From JBOCEF01 sp047610385 (lineage in GTDB: Bacteria; Pseudomonadota; Alphaproteobacteria; Rhodobacterales; Rhodobacteraceae), in assembly GCA_047610385.1 (NCBI GenBank), contig JBLGAC010000009.1, positions 1 to 64,000 of the forward strand: 64,000 bases of DNA, in the 5' to 3' direction. This document shows positions 51,457-60,348 of this stretch, piece by piece. The translations under genes were made by a program, and so were the position numbers. The notes beneath the pieces were generated by a model that searched no databases, had not been told where the DNA came from, and worked only from the letters and a program-made list of their open reading frames with translations. Position 1 is the stretch's first letter. Every line of letters begins with the position of its first letter.

Positions 51457-52326
51457 TCAGCTGTGCGCGTAGGACCAATACAGCTCCCGCGCCATGCGGG
51501 AGACGGGGCCAAAGGGCAGGGCGCGCCCTTCGTAATTCGTCACCGGGATCACCTTCATCGCATTGCCGGTTGCGAAAATCTCATCCGCGGCCTCAACGTC
51601 CCGGACGGTCATGACCGTCTCATGCACCTCCACCCCGGCACCCCGCAGCAGCTTGATGACCCGCTGGCGGGTGATGCCGTTCAGGAACGTGCCGTTGGGG
51701 ATCGGCGTCGCGGCGACCCCGTCCTTGACGATGAACACGTTAGATGTGGCAAGTTCGGCGACATTGCCCAAACCGTCCAGCGTCAGCGCATTGTTGAAAC
51801 CGCGGGCCTGCGCCTCGCGGATCATGCGGGCGTTGTTGGGATAAAGGCAGCCGGCCTTCGCGTCGGTCGGCATCATCGACTGCATCGGGCGGCGGAATGT
51901 GGACAGCCCGACCGATATGCCCGCTTCGACCCGCGCGGCGTCGGGCATGGCCAGTTCTTCAAGACACAGGCAGAACACGGTGGAGGCGGGATTGGCCACG
52001 ATCAGGCTTGGCCCCCCCGACCGAGACCAGTACATCGGGCGGATATAGACCTGCGCGTCTGGCCCGAAAAATTCGATCCCCTCGCGGGCCAGCGCGGCGA
52101 TGTCGCCGTCCGAATGCGTCGGCGACAGCTCCAATGCCAAGGCGGAGCGGTTTGCGCGCGCGCAATGCAGGTCCAGATCTGGCGCGACCCCGTCAAAGGC
52201 TCGCGCGCCGTCAAATACCACGGTGCCTTGCCAAAGCCCGTGATCGGCGGCGCCCATCACGGGCACGTTGCCGTCATGCCAGGCGCCATCGATCCAGGTG
52301 CGGATGCGGCCGTTGCTCATGCTCAT
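51457..52326 (-). CDS. Branched-chain amino acid aminotransferase family protein
   Basis: 289 residues, PLP fold type IV. RTWIDGAWHDGNVPVMGAAD, HGLWQGTVVFDG, Lys157 in MMPTDAKAGCLYPNNARMIR and NVAELATSNVFIV followed by LNGITRQRVIKLL are characteristic of IlvE/DAAT enzymes. It transfers amino groups between a branched-chain amino acid and 2-oxoglutarate, or a related pair. It converges with the TetR gene, with only six bases between stops. ATG 52326 was chosen; an ATG six bases downstream is equally possible. Confidence 0.88.
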   Translation of the reverse strand: MSMSNGRIRTWIDGAWHDGNVPVMGAADHGLWQGTVVFDGARAFDGVAPDLDLHCARANRSALALELSPTHSDGDIAALAREGIEFFGPDAQVYIRPMYWSRSGGPSLIVANPASTVFCLCLEELAMPDAARVEAGISVGLSTFRRPMQSMMPTDAKAGCLYPNNARMIREAQARGFNNALTLDGLGNVAELATSNVFIVKDGVAATPIPNGTFLNGITRQRVIKLLRGAGVEVHETVMTVRDVEAADEIFATGNAMKVIPVTNYEGRALPFGPVSRMARELYWSYAHS

Positions 52327-52489
52327 GTCAGGTCTCCCGAAGTTGTCACTTGGAGGGTGCGCCGGGGCGCGGGCGGGATCAAGCCCCGCGCGCCTTGCGC
52401 TGCGGCCCGGTGCCGCCCAGATTGCATTGCAGCGCGTCCTTGCGTATTGCGGGCAACAGCACACGACAATCACCGACGGCGGGATCGAT

Positions 52490-53449
52490 ATGCAAAGCTA
52501 TCTCGAGTTCGAAAAAGGCCTGGCTGAGATCGAAGGCAAGGCAGAAGAGCTGCGCGCCATGGCGCGTGACGATGCGTCGATGAAAGTGGGGGACCAGGTC
52601 GCCTCGCTTGAAAACCGCGCGTCCGAGATGCTGACGGAGCTTTACGAAGACCTGTCCCCCTGGCGCAAATGCCTGGTGGCGCGCCACCCACTGCGGCCCC
52701 ATGCGCTGGATTGCATCCGCGCGCTGTTCACCGAATACGTCCCGCTGGCCGGGGACCGCAACTTTGCTGAGGACGCCGCAGTTGTCGGCGGCCTTGCGCG
52801 GTTCAACGACCGCCCGGTGATGGTGCTGGGGCACGAAAAGGGCCACGACACCAAATCACGGCTCAAGCGCAATTTTGGCATGGCGCGGCCCGAGGGCTAC
52901 CGCAAGGCCGTGCGCCTGATGGATCTGGCGGACCGCATGGGCCTGCCGGTGATCACGCTGATCGACACGCCCGGCGCCTATCCTGGCAAGGGCGCTGAGG
53001 AACGCGGCCAGTCTGAGGCCATCGCCCGGTCCACGGAAAAATGCCTGCAGATCGGCGTGCCGCTGGTGTCGGTGGTGATCGGCGAGGGCGGATCGGGCGG
53101 CGCGGTGGCCTTTGCCGTCGGTGACCGCTTGGCGATGCTGGAGCATTCCGTCTACTCGGTGATCAGCCCTGAGGGCTGCGCGTCGATCCTGTGGAAAAAC
53201 GCCGACAAGATGCGCGAAGCTGCTGAGGCGCTGCGTCTGACGGCGCAGGACCTGAAGACGTTGGGCGTGTGCGACCGGGTGATCAAGGAACCCGTCGGCG
53301 GCGCCCAGCGTGACCGCCCGGCAGCCATCGCGGCCATCGGTGCCGCAATCGCGGCAATGCTGGCGGAGGTCGAGGGCATGACCCCCAAGGCGCGGCTGGC
53401 GGCACGGCGCAAAAAGGTGCTGGATATGGGACGCAAGGGCTTGGCGTGA
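52490..53449 (+). CDS. accA: Acetyl-CoA carboxylase carboxyltransferase subunit alpha
   Basis: 319 residues. YLEFEKGLAEIEGKAEELRA, VMVLGHEKGHDTKSRLKRNF, MARPEGYRKAVRLMDLADRM, LIDTPGAYPGKGAEERGQSE and ISPEGCASILWK are hallmark AccA sequences. It forms the carboxyltransferase half of acetyl-CoA carboxylase with AccD, which is elsewhere. The frame is open far upstream but the family starts at MQSYLEF, so ATG 52490 is used. Confidence 0.97.
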   Translation: MQSYLEFEKGLAEIEGKAEELRAMARDDASMKVGDQVASLENRASEMLTELYEDLSPWRKCLVARHPLRPHALDCIRALFTEYVPLAGDRNFAEDAAVVGGLARFNDRPVMVLGHEKGHDTKSRLKRNFGMARPEGYRKAVRLMDLADRMGLPVITLIDTPGAYPGKGAEERGQSEAIARSTEKCLQIGVPLVSVVIGEGGSGGAVAFAVGDRLAMLEHSVYSVISPEGCASILWKNADKMREAAEALRLTAQDLKTLGVCDRVIKEPVGGAQRDRPAAIAAIGAAIAAMLAEVEGMTPKARLAARRKKVLDMGRKGLA

Positions 53450-53575
53450 AACTGATGGCACCGGGGCCTGGCCTGTGGCTGAGGGCCCACGCGATTAACT
53501 TTAATGCGCGTTGCGCTGGGGATGGATTCTGTTAATAATCCGTCAACCATTTATACAGTTGGGGATCCCACAACC

Positions 53576-54184
53576 ATGTCATTCATCCGCAACGGCCTTT
53601 GCGCTGCGCTGCTGTCTATTTCTGCCACCGCCTCACAGGCGGCGGAGGTCACGGTGAATTTCAACGTCGAAGTGATCGGCGACATCCCGGCCTATGTTGG
53701 CCTGACCAGCTATGGGACGTTGGTGTATAACAATGAATTTCTGACCGGATCTGGCGAAGAAGCTCTGGCCTTTACCGCCTATACGGCGGATCCGCTTGAC
53801 CCGGATGACTACGACGTGGTTGCAGGTTTGGTTTCTTTCAGCATGACCATGTTCGTGGGCGAGACCTTTGAGCAGACATTCACCGCAGCCGATGATGCTT
53901 GGGAACCCGATTTTCCGGAGTTCTATTTCTTCGACGGAGAGCTCTACGGCGTGGATTTCGTGGTGGATGAGCTGTTTACGCCCATCGATGCGCCCGGTGT
54001 GGATGTTGTGCTCGCAGCTTATAACTGCTTTTGCGGTGGCGAATTTACTCTCTCCGCCGGTGCGGGAGACCCGAATGTGCTGACCGCCGTTGTGGCCAGC
54101 CCCATCCCGGTGCCCGCCGCGCTGCCGCTGATGCTGGGTGGGCTGGGCCTGCTGGGCGTGGCCGCGAGACGCCGCAAAGGCTGA
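53576..54184 (+). CDS. VPLPA-CTERM family secreted protein
   Basis: 202 residues. Signal peptide MSFIRNGLCAALLSISATAS, cleavage near QAA. The mature part is acidic and beta-rich (DDYDVVAG, DAWEPDFPEFYFFDGELYGV). The C-terminal tail is IPVPAALPLMLGGLGLLGVA then ARRRKG, a VPLPA-CTERM variant. Likely exported and processed by an exosortase; function unknown. GGGGAT lies upstream. Transcription ends at the hairpin just after the stop. Confidence 0.8.
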   Translation: MSFIRNGLCAALLSISATASQAAEVTVNFNVEVIGDIPAYVGLTSYGTLVYNNEFLTGSGEEALAFTAYTADPLDPDDYDVVAGLVSFSMTMFVGETFEQTFTAADDAWEPDFPEFYFFDGELYGVDFVVDELFTPIDAPGVDVVLAAYNCFCGGEFTLSAGAGDPNVLTAVVASPIPVPAALPLMLGGLGLLGVAARRRKG

Positions 54185-54205
54185 TCTGACCCTTCATGGC
54201 GCAGC

Positions 54206-54241
54206 AAAAAAGGCCCCGGGCATCGCTGCCTGGGGCCTTTT
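54206..54241 (+). terminator. Intrinsic terminator, bidirectional
   Basis: GGCCCCGGGCA and TGCCTGGGGCC with one G-T pair and loop TCGC, flanked by AAAAAA and TTTT. It lies between the convergent VPLPA-CTERM and glutamate dehydrogenase genes and can serve both. Confidence 0.87.
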
Positions 54242-54254
54242 GCGTTGCGATTGC

Positions 54255-55670
54255 CTACAGCCCCAGCGCCCGATACGACGCCGCCACCCGGCCCACGGCG
54301 CACAGATAGGCCGCGGTGCGCAGGTCCGGCACGTCGTCGCGCGACCGCCAGATTTCGCGCATTTTCTGGTAGGCGACACGCATGGTGTCATCGAGGCCGG
54401 ACCGCACCAGCTCCAGCTCATCCGCGCCTTTGAGGTAGCGGGCCTTGAAGTTGGGCGAGATGCCGTCGCCCAGCCGTTCCATTTCGTCGATCAGCAGCTG
54501 GTGCCGTGCCTCTTCGCGCCGCCGCTCCATGCGGCCAAACCGGATGTGCGACAGGTTTTTCACCCATTCGAAATAGCTGACCGTGACACCGCCTGCATTG
54601 GCGTAAAGATCGGGGATGATCACCGTGCCGCGGTCGCGCAGAACGTCATCGGCGCCTGCGGTGATCGGGCCATTTGCGGCCTCCAGGATCAAGGGTGCCT
54701 TGATGCGGTCGGCGTTGGTCAGGTTGATCGCCCCCTCCATCGCCGCGGGGATCAGGATGTCGCATTCCAGCTCCAGCGCTGAGGCACCGTCACTGCGGTA
54801 AATGCCGCCCTCAAACCCGGTAACACCGCCGCGCGCGGTGATGTGGGTGCGCAGCGCTTCGATGTCGAGCCCGGCTTCGTTGACCACCGCACCGTCATGT
54901 TCAGCGACGGCGATGATCAGGGCGCCGTCCTCTTCGCTCAGGAACTTGGCGGCGTGATAGCCCACATTGCCCAAGCCCTGCACCACGATCCGCTTGCCGC
55001 TAAGATCGCCGTACAGCTGGGCGGTCGCCACGTCATCGGGATGGCGGAAAAACTCACGCAGCGCGTATTGCACCCCGCGCCCCGTCGCTTCAACACGCCC
55101 CGCAATGCCGCCCGCGTCGAGCGGCTTGCCCGTCACGCAGGCGCGCGCGTTGATGTCGGTGGTGTTCATGCGGCGGTATTGATCGGCAATCCATGCCATT
55201 TCCCGCTCTCCGGTGCCCATGTCGGGGGCGGGCACGTTCTGGGACGGGCTGATCAGGTCGCGCTTGATCAGCTCAAAGGCAAAGCGGCGGGTGATGCGCT
55301 CCAGCTCATCCTCATCCCATTGGCGCGGGTCGATGCACAGCCCGCCCTTGGAGCCGCCAAACGGCGCCTCCACCAGCGCGCATTTATAGGTCATGAGCGC
55401 GGCGAGCGCCTCCACCTCATCTTGATTGACGGACATGGCATAGCGGATGCCGCCTTTGACGGGCTCCATATGCTCAGAATGCACCGACCGATAGCCGGTG
55501 AAGGTGTGGATGCGCCCGCGCAACCGCACCCCGAACCGCACGGTGTAGGTGGCGTTGCAGACGCGGATCTTTTCCTCCAGCCCGGGGGAAAGGTCCATCA
55601 GCGCCACGGCGCGGTTGAACATGATGTCAACGGAATGGCGGAAGCTCGGCTCAGCGGCCTGGATATTCAT
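54255..55670 (-). CDS. Glutamate/leucine-type amino acid dehydrogenase
   Basis: 471 residues of the Glu/Leu/Phe/Val dehydrogenase family. YRSVHSEHMEPVKGGIRYAM, CALVEAPFGGSKGG (catalytic Lys), NVPAPDMGTGEREMAWIAD, VVQGLGNVGYHAAKFL (dinucleotide fold) and EAANGPITAGAD are present. Length and motifs fit NAD(P)-glutamate dehydrogenase, which links glutamate and 2-oxoglutarate plus ammonia. ATG 55670 is preferred over a longer frame because the family starts shortly after it. Confidence 0.93.
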   Translation of the reverse strand: MNIQAAEPSFRHSVDIMFNRAVALMDLSPGLEEKIRVCNATYTVRFGVRLRGRIHTFTGYRSVHSEHMEPVKGGIRYAMSVNQDEVEALAALMTYKCALVEAPFGGSKGGLCIDPRQWDEDELERITRRFAFELIKRDLISPSQNVPAPDMGTGEREMAWIADQYRRMNTTDINARACVTGKPLDAGGIAGRVEATGRGVQYALREFFRHPDDVATAQLYGDLSGKRIVVQGLGNVGYHAAKFLSEEDGALIIAVAEHDGAVVNEAGLDIEALRTHITARGGVTGFEGGIYRSDGASALELECDILIPAAMEGAINLTNADRIKAPLILEAANGPITAGADDVLRDRGTVIIPDLYANAGGVTVSYFEWVKNLSHIRFGRMERRREEARHQLLIDEMERLGDGISPNFKARYLKGADELELVRSGLDDTMRVAYQKMREIWRSRDDVPDLRTAAYLCAVGRVAASYRALGL

Positions 55671-55893
55671 GTCTCGGCATTTCCCCGATATAATGGGGGC
55701 CTCTGACGGGCCCTGATGCAGACCGTCGCGCCGCAAGGGCTGCGGCGCAAGGGCGTGGCACAGCATGGCGCGCAATGGTGAAGGGAACATGACGCCAACA
55801 ATCAGAGTTAACGTCTTATTTTGAAACGCAATTCAGAAGCTTGGCCGTGCATTATCACCATCAAATGATTCCCCAAGCCGGAGGCGTCCCGCG

Positions 55894-56553
55894 ATGCGCA
55901 GCATTTTCCGCCCAACCCTCGCCGTTGCCGCAATGGTGGCTGGCGGCGCGGCCGCAGCCCCGGTGATCGGATCGCATGGCCTGTCCGCCCCGGCGCAAAG
56001 CATCGGGTTCGAAGGCGCGCGCGCCGATCCCGGCGCGCTGGTGCTGGGGTTGAACCGCGCGGGCGTGGGGTTTTCCGGGCCCCTGGCGCTGTCGCCGCAA
56101 GCGGTGGATCATGTGTCGGGCATGTCAGGTGCCAGCTTGGGCAATCAGGGCGTGTCCGGCTGGCGCGGCGAAGTGTCGATCACCTTTGATGATGTGATGA
56201 ACGCCGCCGCCTTTGCCTTTGCCACCGAACGCGCCACCACCCATGTCGCCGCGCTGCTGGACGGATGGGTGGTTGAGGCGTTTACGCTTGAGACCAACTG
56301 GTACGTCTCTGACACCGCCTATTTGGGCTTTCGCGGCATCCGTTTCGATGAAATCCGCCTGCGCACCGACGCTGCCCTGGTGCTGATCGACAACCTGCAA
56401 TTGGGAGAGACGGATCTGATCCCCCAACAGGCCGCCGCCAGCCTGATGTTGACCCGCAATGTGGTTGCGCCAGTGCCGGTGCCCGCTGCGTTCGGGCTGC
56501 TCGCGGCGGCGTTCGCGGCGCTGGGGGTGTTCCGGCTTCGCCGCCGGCCCTGA
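55894..56553 (+). CDS. VPLPA-CTERM-like secreted protein
   Basis: 219 residues. Signal peptide MRSIFRPTLAVAAMVAGGAA, cleavage near AAAA. The mature part has SITFDDVMNAAAFAFATERA and DNLQLGET, reminiscent of carbohydrate-binding-like beta-sandwich domains seen in PEP-CTERM proteins. The tail is VPVPAAFGLLAAAFAALGVF then RLRRRP, a shortened sorting signal. GGAGG lies about 12 bases before the ATG. Converges with hrpB. Confidence 0.75.
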   Translation: MRSIFRPTLAVAAMVAGGAAAAPVIGSHGLSAPAQSIGFEGARADPGALVLGLNRAGVGFSGPLALSPQAVDHVSGMSGASLGNQGVSGWRGEVSITFDDVMNAAAFAFATERATTHVAALLDGWVVEAFTLETNWYVSDTAYLGFRGIRFDEIRLRTDAALVLIDNLQLGETDLIPQQAAASLMLTRNVVAPVPVPAAFGLLAAAFAALGVFRLRRRP

Positions 56554-56590
56554 GGCCGCCTTATTGGGCCGCCGGCCTTGAGATGCCGCC

Positions 56591-59128
56591 TTATTCGCCG
56601 CGCCTGCGTGCGCGTGTGGTCGGGGGGGCGGCGGCCGGGTCGTCAGGCCACGGGTGGCGCGGGTAGCGCCCGCGCATGTCGCGCCGCACATCGGCATAGG
56701 ACGCCCCCCAGAACCCCGGCAGATCTGCCGTGGTCTGCACCGGGCGCCCGGCGGGCGACAGCAGATCAATCAACAGCGGAATGCGCCGGGGGCCAAGGGA
56801 GGGATGCACCGTCAGGCCGAACAGTTCCTGCAACCGGATGGCGATGGCCGGGGGATCGCGGTCATAATCCACCGGAACCTTTGTCCCGGTCGGTGCGGTG
56901 AACTTGGGCGGGGCTGCGGCGTCCAGCGCCTGTCCCGCCGCCCAGTCCAGCGTGCCCTCCAGGATCGCCGCCAAATCAAGCCGCGCCAGCTCGCCCGCCC
57001 CACGGATGCGCCCCAGATGCGGGGTAAGCCAATCGTCAAGGCCCGCCAGCAGCCCGTCATCAGACATGTCCGGCAGGTCGGCCCCGGCCCGGCGCGCCCA
57101 TTCCACGCGGGCGCGAAAACGGCGGGCGGCGGGGGTCCATGGAAGGCAGTCCAGCCCCAGCGCCCGCACCCCTTCGGCCATCGCGGCGGCGCGCGCGTCC
57201 TCAGGCGCATCGGTCCATGGCCGGTCCTCAAGGGCCAGCGCGCCGAGGCGGCGCTGGATGCGGGCCTCCACGGTCCGGTCGCGGGGGTTCCAGCGGCACA
57301 GGTGCACGTCCTCAAGGCGGTCTGCGAACAGGTCTTCGATGTCCGCGCGGGTCAGCGCGGCGGCGCGGCGGATTTTCGCCTCACGCAGGTCGCCATCGGT
57401 GTCAGCGACGGCCAGAAAGCGCTGTTTGGCCAACGGATCGCCCCCATCCATGGCAGCGCCTTTGCCGCCCGACAGCAGGTAGCGCGCGACTGTGCGGCCA
57501 TTCTCGGCCGCACCATTGGGGCGCATCATGGCGATGCGGTCGGGATAGGCGCGCGCCAGCAGACGCCCGGGGCTTTCGGCCGCGCCGGGGATCGGGGCCT
57601 TGCGGGCACCCGCGCGATCAAGCCTGCGGGCCGCCTCGCGCAGTGCGGCGATGCGGCCGGGGTCGGCGCGATAGGGATGATCGGCGTTGAAGCGTTGGGG
57701 ATCGCGCAACGCTGCCAACCGCAGAGACAGGTTGGCAGGCGCGGAATGGGGCAGGGGGTCGCGGTCCTCCAGCACCGCGGCCAACCGCGCGGCGTCAGGG
57801 CGCGCGGCATCAGGGCATGACAGCAGCATATGGGCCAGCCGCGGATGGGCGGGCAGCCGCGACAGCGCTTTTCCGTGCGCAGTGGGGCGGCCCGCTGCGT
57901 CCAGCGCGCCCAGATCGCGCAGCAAGGCGCGCGCTTCGTCCAAGGTTTTGGCCGGGGGCTGATCGGGGAAAGACAGATCGGTGGCCGCGGCGCCCCAGAT
58001 TGCCAGCTCCAGCGCCAGCGGTGCCAAGTCGGCCTCCATGATCTCAGGCCGAGGGGCGGGGGCCAGGCCGCCGTCCTCGCCCTTGGTCCACAGCCGCGCG
58101 CACACCCCGGGGCCAAGCCGCCCCGCGCGCCCACGCCGCTGCTCAGCCTCAGCCTTGGTCACGCGGTCGGTCACCAGCCGCGACATGCCAGATCCGGGAT
58201 CAAACCGCGCCCGGCGCGCCAGCCCGCCGTCGATGACGATGCGCACGCCTTCGATGGTCAGCGATGTCTCGGCGATGGACGTGGCCAGCACCAGCTTGCG
58301 CCGCCCGGTCGATGGGGCGATGGCCGCGCGTTGGGCGGCAAAGGGCATGGCGCCGTGCAGGGGCCGGATGTCGATGTCTTTCAGGCGGCCCGACAGGCGT
58401 TGCTCCACCCGCCCGATTTCGCCGGCGCCGGGCAGAAACGCCAGCGCATCACCGGGCGCATCGGCCAAGGTCGCGGCGATCAGGTCCGCCATCGCGTCTT
58501 CGAACCGAGGGCCCCTGCGCCCCGGCGGTGCGCGCCAAGGCAAAGGCAACCACCGGGTTTCAATGGGGAAAATCCGCCCATCAGACCGGATCACCGGCGC
58601 GTTCCCCATCAAGGCGGCCAGCGCATCGGCGTCCAGCGTCGCGGACATTGCCACGATGCGCAGATCGGGGCGCAATGCGGCCTGAACCTCCAGCGCCAGC
58701 GCCAGCCCCAGATCGGCGTTCAAAGATCGTTCATGAATTTCGTCAAACAGCACTGCTGAGACGCCGGTCAGTTCCGGGTCGCTTTGCAGCATCCGGGTCA
58801 GGATGCCTTCGGTCACCACTTCGATGCGGGTGTCGGGGCCGATCTTTGTCTCGCCGCGGATGCGCCAGCCGACGGTGGCGCCGGGGGCCTCGCCCATCAG
58901 AAACGCGATGCGCTCAGCCGCGGTGCGGGCGGCGACGCGGCGCGGCTCCAACATCAGAATGCGGCCGGTGGCCCAGTGCTGCGACAGCAGATGTATCGGG
59001 ACCAGCGTGGTTTTCCCGGCGCCGGGCGGTGCCTCCAGCACCGCGCAGGGGCCAGCATCCAGCGCGGCGGCAAGCGCGGGCAGAACCGCACGGACCGGCA
59101 GATCGGGAAGTGAGGCGAGCGTGATCAT
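56591..59128 (-). CDS. hrpB: ATP-dependent helicase HrpB
   Basis: 845 residues of the DEAH family. Walker A is EAPPGAGKTTLVPIHLL, the DEAH-type box is FDEIHERSLNADLGL, motif III is AMSATLDADALA, and motif VI is QRRGRAGRLGPGVC. The long C-terminal HrpB-specific region (PVDYDRDPPAIAIRLQELFG, LIDLLSPAGRPVQTTADLPG, FWGASYADVRRDMRGRYPRH) is intact. Role in bacteria is poorly defined; probably RNA remodelling. Confidence 0.95.
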   Translation of the reverse strand: MITLASLPDLPVRAVLPALAAALDAGPCAVLEAPPGAGKTTLVPIHLLSQHWATGRILMLEPRRVAARTAAERIAFLMGEAPGATVGWRIRGETKIGPDTRIEVVTEGILTRMLQSDPELTGVSAVLFDEIHERSLNADLGLALALEVQAALRPDLRIVAMSATLDADALAALMGNAPVIRSDGRIFPIETRWLPLPWRAPPGRRGPRFEDAMADLIAATLADAPGDALAFLPGAGEIGRVEQRLSGRLKDIDIRPLHGAMPFAAQRAAIAPSTGRRKLVLATSIAETSLTIEGVRIVIDGGLARRARFDPGSGMSRLVTDRVTKAEAEQRRGRAGRLGPGVCARLWTKGEDGGLAPAPRPEIMEADLAPLALELAIWGAAATDLSFPDQPPAKTLDEARALLRDLGALDAAGRPTAHGKALSRLPAHPRLAHMLLSCPDAARPDAARLAAVLEDRDPLPHSAPANLSLRLAALRDPQRFNADHPYRADPGRIAALREAARRLDRAGARKAPIPGAAESPGRLLARAYPDRIAMMRPNGAAENGRTVARYLLSGGKGAAMDGGDPLAKQRFLAVADTDGDLREAKIRRAAALTRADIEDLFADRLEDVHLCRWNPRDRTVEARIQRRLGALALEDRPWTDAPEDARAAAMAEGVRALGLDCLPWTPAARRFRARVEWARRAGADLPDMSDDGLLAGLDDWLTPHLGRIRGAGELARLDLAAILEGTLDWAAGQALDAAAPPKFTAPTGTKVPVDYDRDPPAIAIRLQELFGLTVHPSLGPRRIPLLIDLLSPAGRPVQTTADLPGFWGASYADVRRDMRGRYPRHPWPDDPAAAPPTTRARRRGE

Positions 59129-59150
59129 GCGCGCAGGGATAGCGCGCCGA

Positions 59151-60269
59151 TCACCCCCCGGCCAGCGCGATCAACCGCGCCGCACTTTGCGCCGCACCAT
59201 CCGCGCACAGGGGCGCGGGGTGGGGGCGCCATGCGGCGATGGCAGCTTCGGCAGCAGCGTGCAGCGCCTGGGGCGTCAGCGCGCCGATGCGCAGGGCGGT
59301 GATGCCGGGCAGGGCGGCGAAGGCCTGAGCGCGGATCAGCTGTTCGCGCTCGCCGCCTTCCTCCATCGGGATCAAGATTGACGGGCCGCCGCGCAGCGCC
59401 GCGTCGACGCCAGTGTTGTAGCCCGCAAGGCTGATCGATAGCGCGCAGCGGCGCAGCAGGGCGCGGTAATCACCGCGCAACGGTCCCACAATCGCGGGGC
59501 CTAGGGCGCTGAGCCGCGCCGCCTCAGCCCCATCCCCGACCAGCAGCCGCCATGGGCGCTGCGACAGGCGCGCCGCCGCGGCCGCCATGTGCAGCAGCCT
59601 GTGCCCGACATCCCCTGCGCCGACGGACACCAGAACCTCCCCCCCCCCATCGCCCGGGGTCGTGGGCGGGGGGGGATCGAGCACATAGCCCGTATAGACC
59701 GCCTTTTGCGCGATGGCCGCGCCGTCCCCGGGCCAGCTGAGCGAGAGCGGCGCGATGCCAGCCGCGCCGTGGATCAAGATCAGGTCATAGGGCGCGAGGC
59801 GGGCCATCGTCTCAGCCACGCGTTTGGGGTTGGACGGCGGCTCCAGCACATCACGGATCGAGACGGCGAGGCGGCAGCCCGCAGGGCGCGCGGCGATGGC
59901 GGCGCCGAATTCAGCGGCAAGGGCACGGCGCCCGAAGGGGAACAGCTCCGTGACCAGCACGTCGGGGGCAAAGCCGCGCAACGCCTGACCGATTGCAGCG
60001 CCGCGGTCGGCCATATACGCGGCGCTTGCCTGCGCGCCATCGGGCCCCCGCAGGGTCTTGTAGTCCAGATCCCGGATCGTGAGCGGGGGAAGCTGCGCGA
60101 TGTCCACGCCTTGCGTGTCGATATGCGCCAACACCCGCCCGCCGGAGATGACCAGCGCCCGCCCCCCCGCGGCCTGAACCGCGCGTGCCAACGCCAAGGT
60201 GCGCACAAAATGGCCGGAGCCCATCAGATGGGTCACCAGAAAGGCGATGCGCCCGGTCATTGGCGGCAT
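59151..60269 (-). CDS. Glycosyltransferase (family 28-like)
   Basis: 372 residues with a GT-B fold. RIAFLVTHLMGSGHFVRTLA, then DVLVTELFPFGRRALAAEF, and a C-terminal acceptor/nucleotide half with VLVSVGAGDVGHRLLHMAAA, LSISLAGYNTGVDAALRGGP and EQLIRAQAF. This resembles MurG/UDP-glycosyltransferase-like proteins. It is last in a minus-strand cluster of sugar-transfer genes. Start at 60269 (MPPMTGRIAFL); the upstream extension overlaps the neighbour. Its sugar donor is unknown. Confidence 0.8.
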   Translation of the reverse strand: MPPMTGRIAFLVTHLMGSGHFVRTLALARAVQAAGGRALVISGGRVLAHIDTQGVDIAQLPPLTIRDLDYKTLRGPDGAQASAAYMADRGAAIGQALRGFAPDVLVTELFPFGRRALAAEFGAAIAARPAGCRLAVSIRDVLEPPSNPKRVAETMARLAPYDLILIHGAAGIAPLSLSWPGDGAAIAQKAVYTGYVLDPPPPTTPGDGGGEVLVSVGAGDVGHRLLHMAAAAARLSQRPWRLLVGDGAEAARLSALGPAIVGPLRGDYRALLRRCALSISLAGYNTGVDAALRGGPSILIPMEEGGEREQLIRAQAFAALPGITALRIGALTPQALHAAAEAAIAAWRPHPAPLCADGAAQSAARLIALAGG

Positions 60270-60348
60270 GCGGCCCGCGGGCGCCTTGCGCCCCCGCGTG
60301 CCGGCGCGGCGACACGCCGCGCGCACCCAGTTGCTGCCCGGATGTGGA

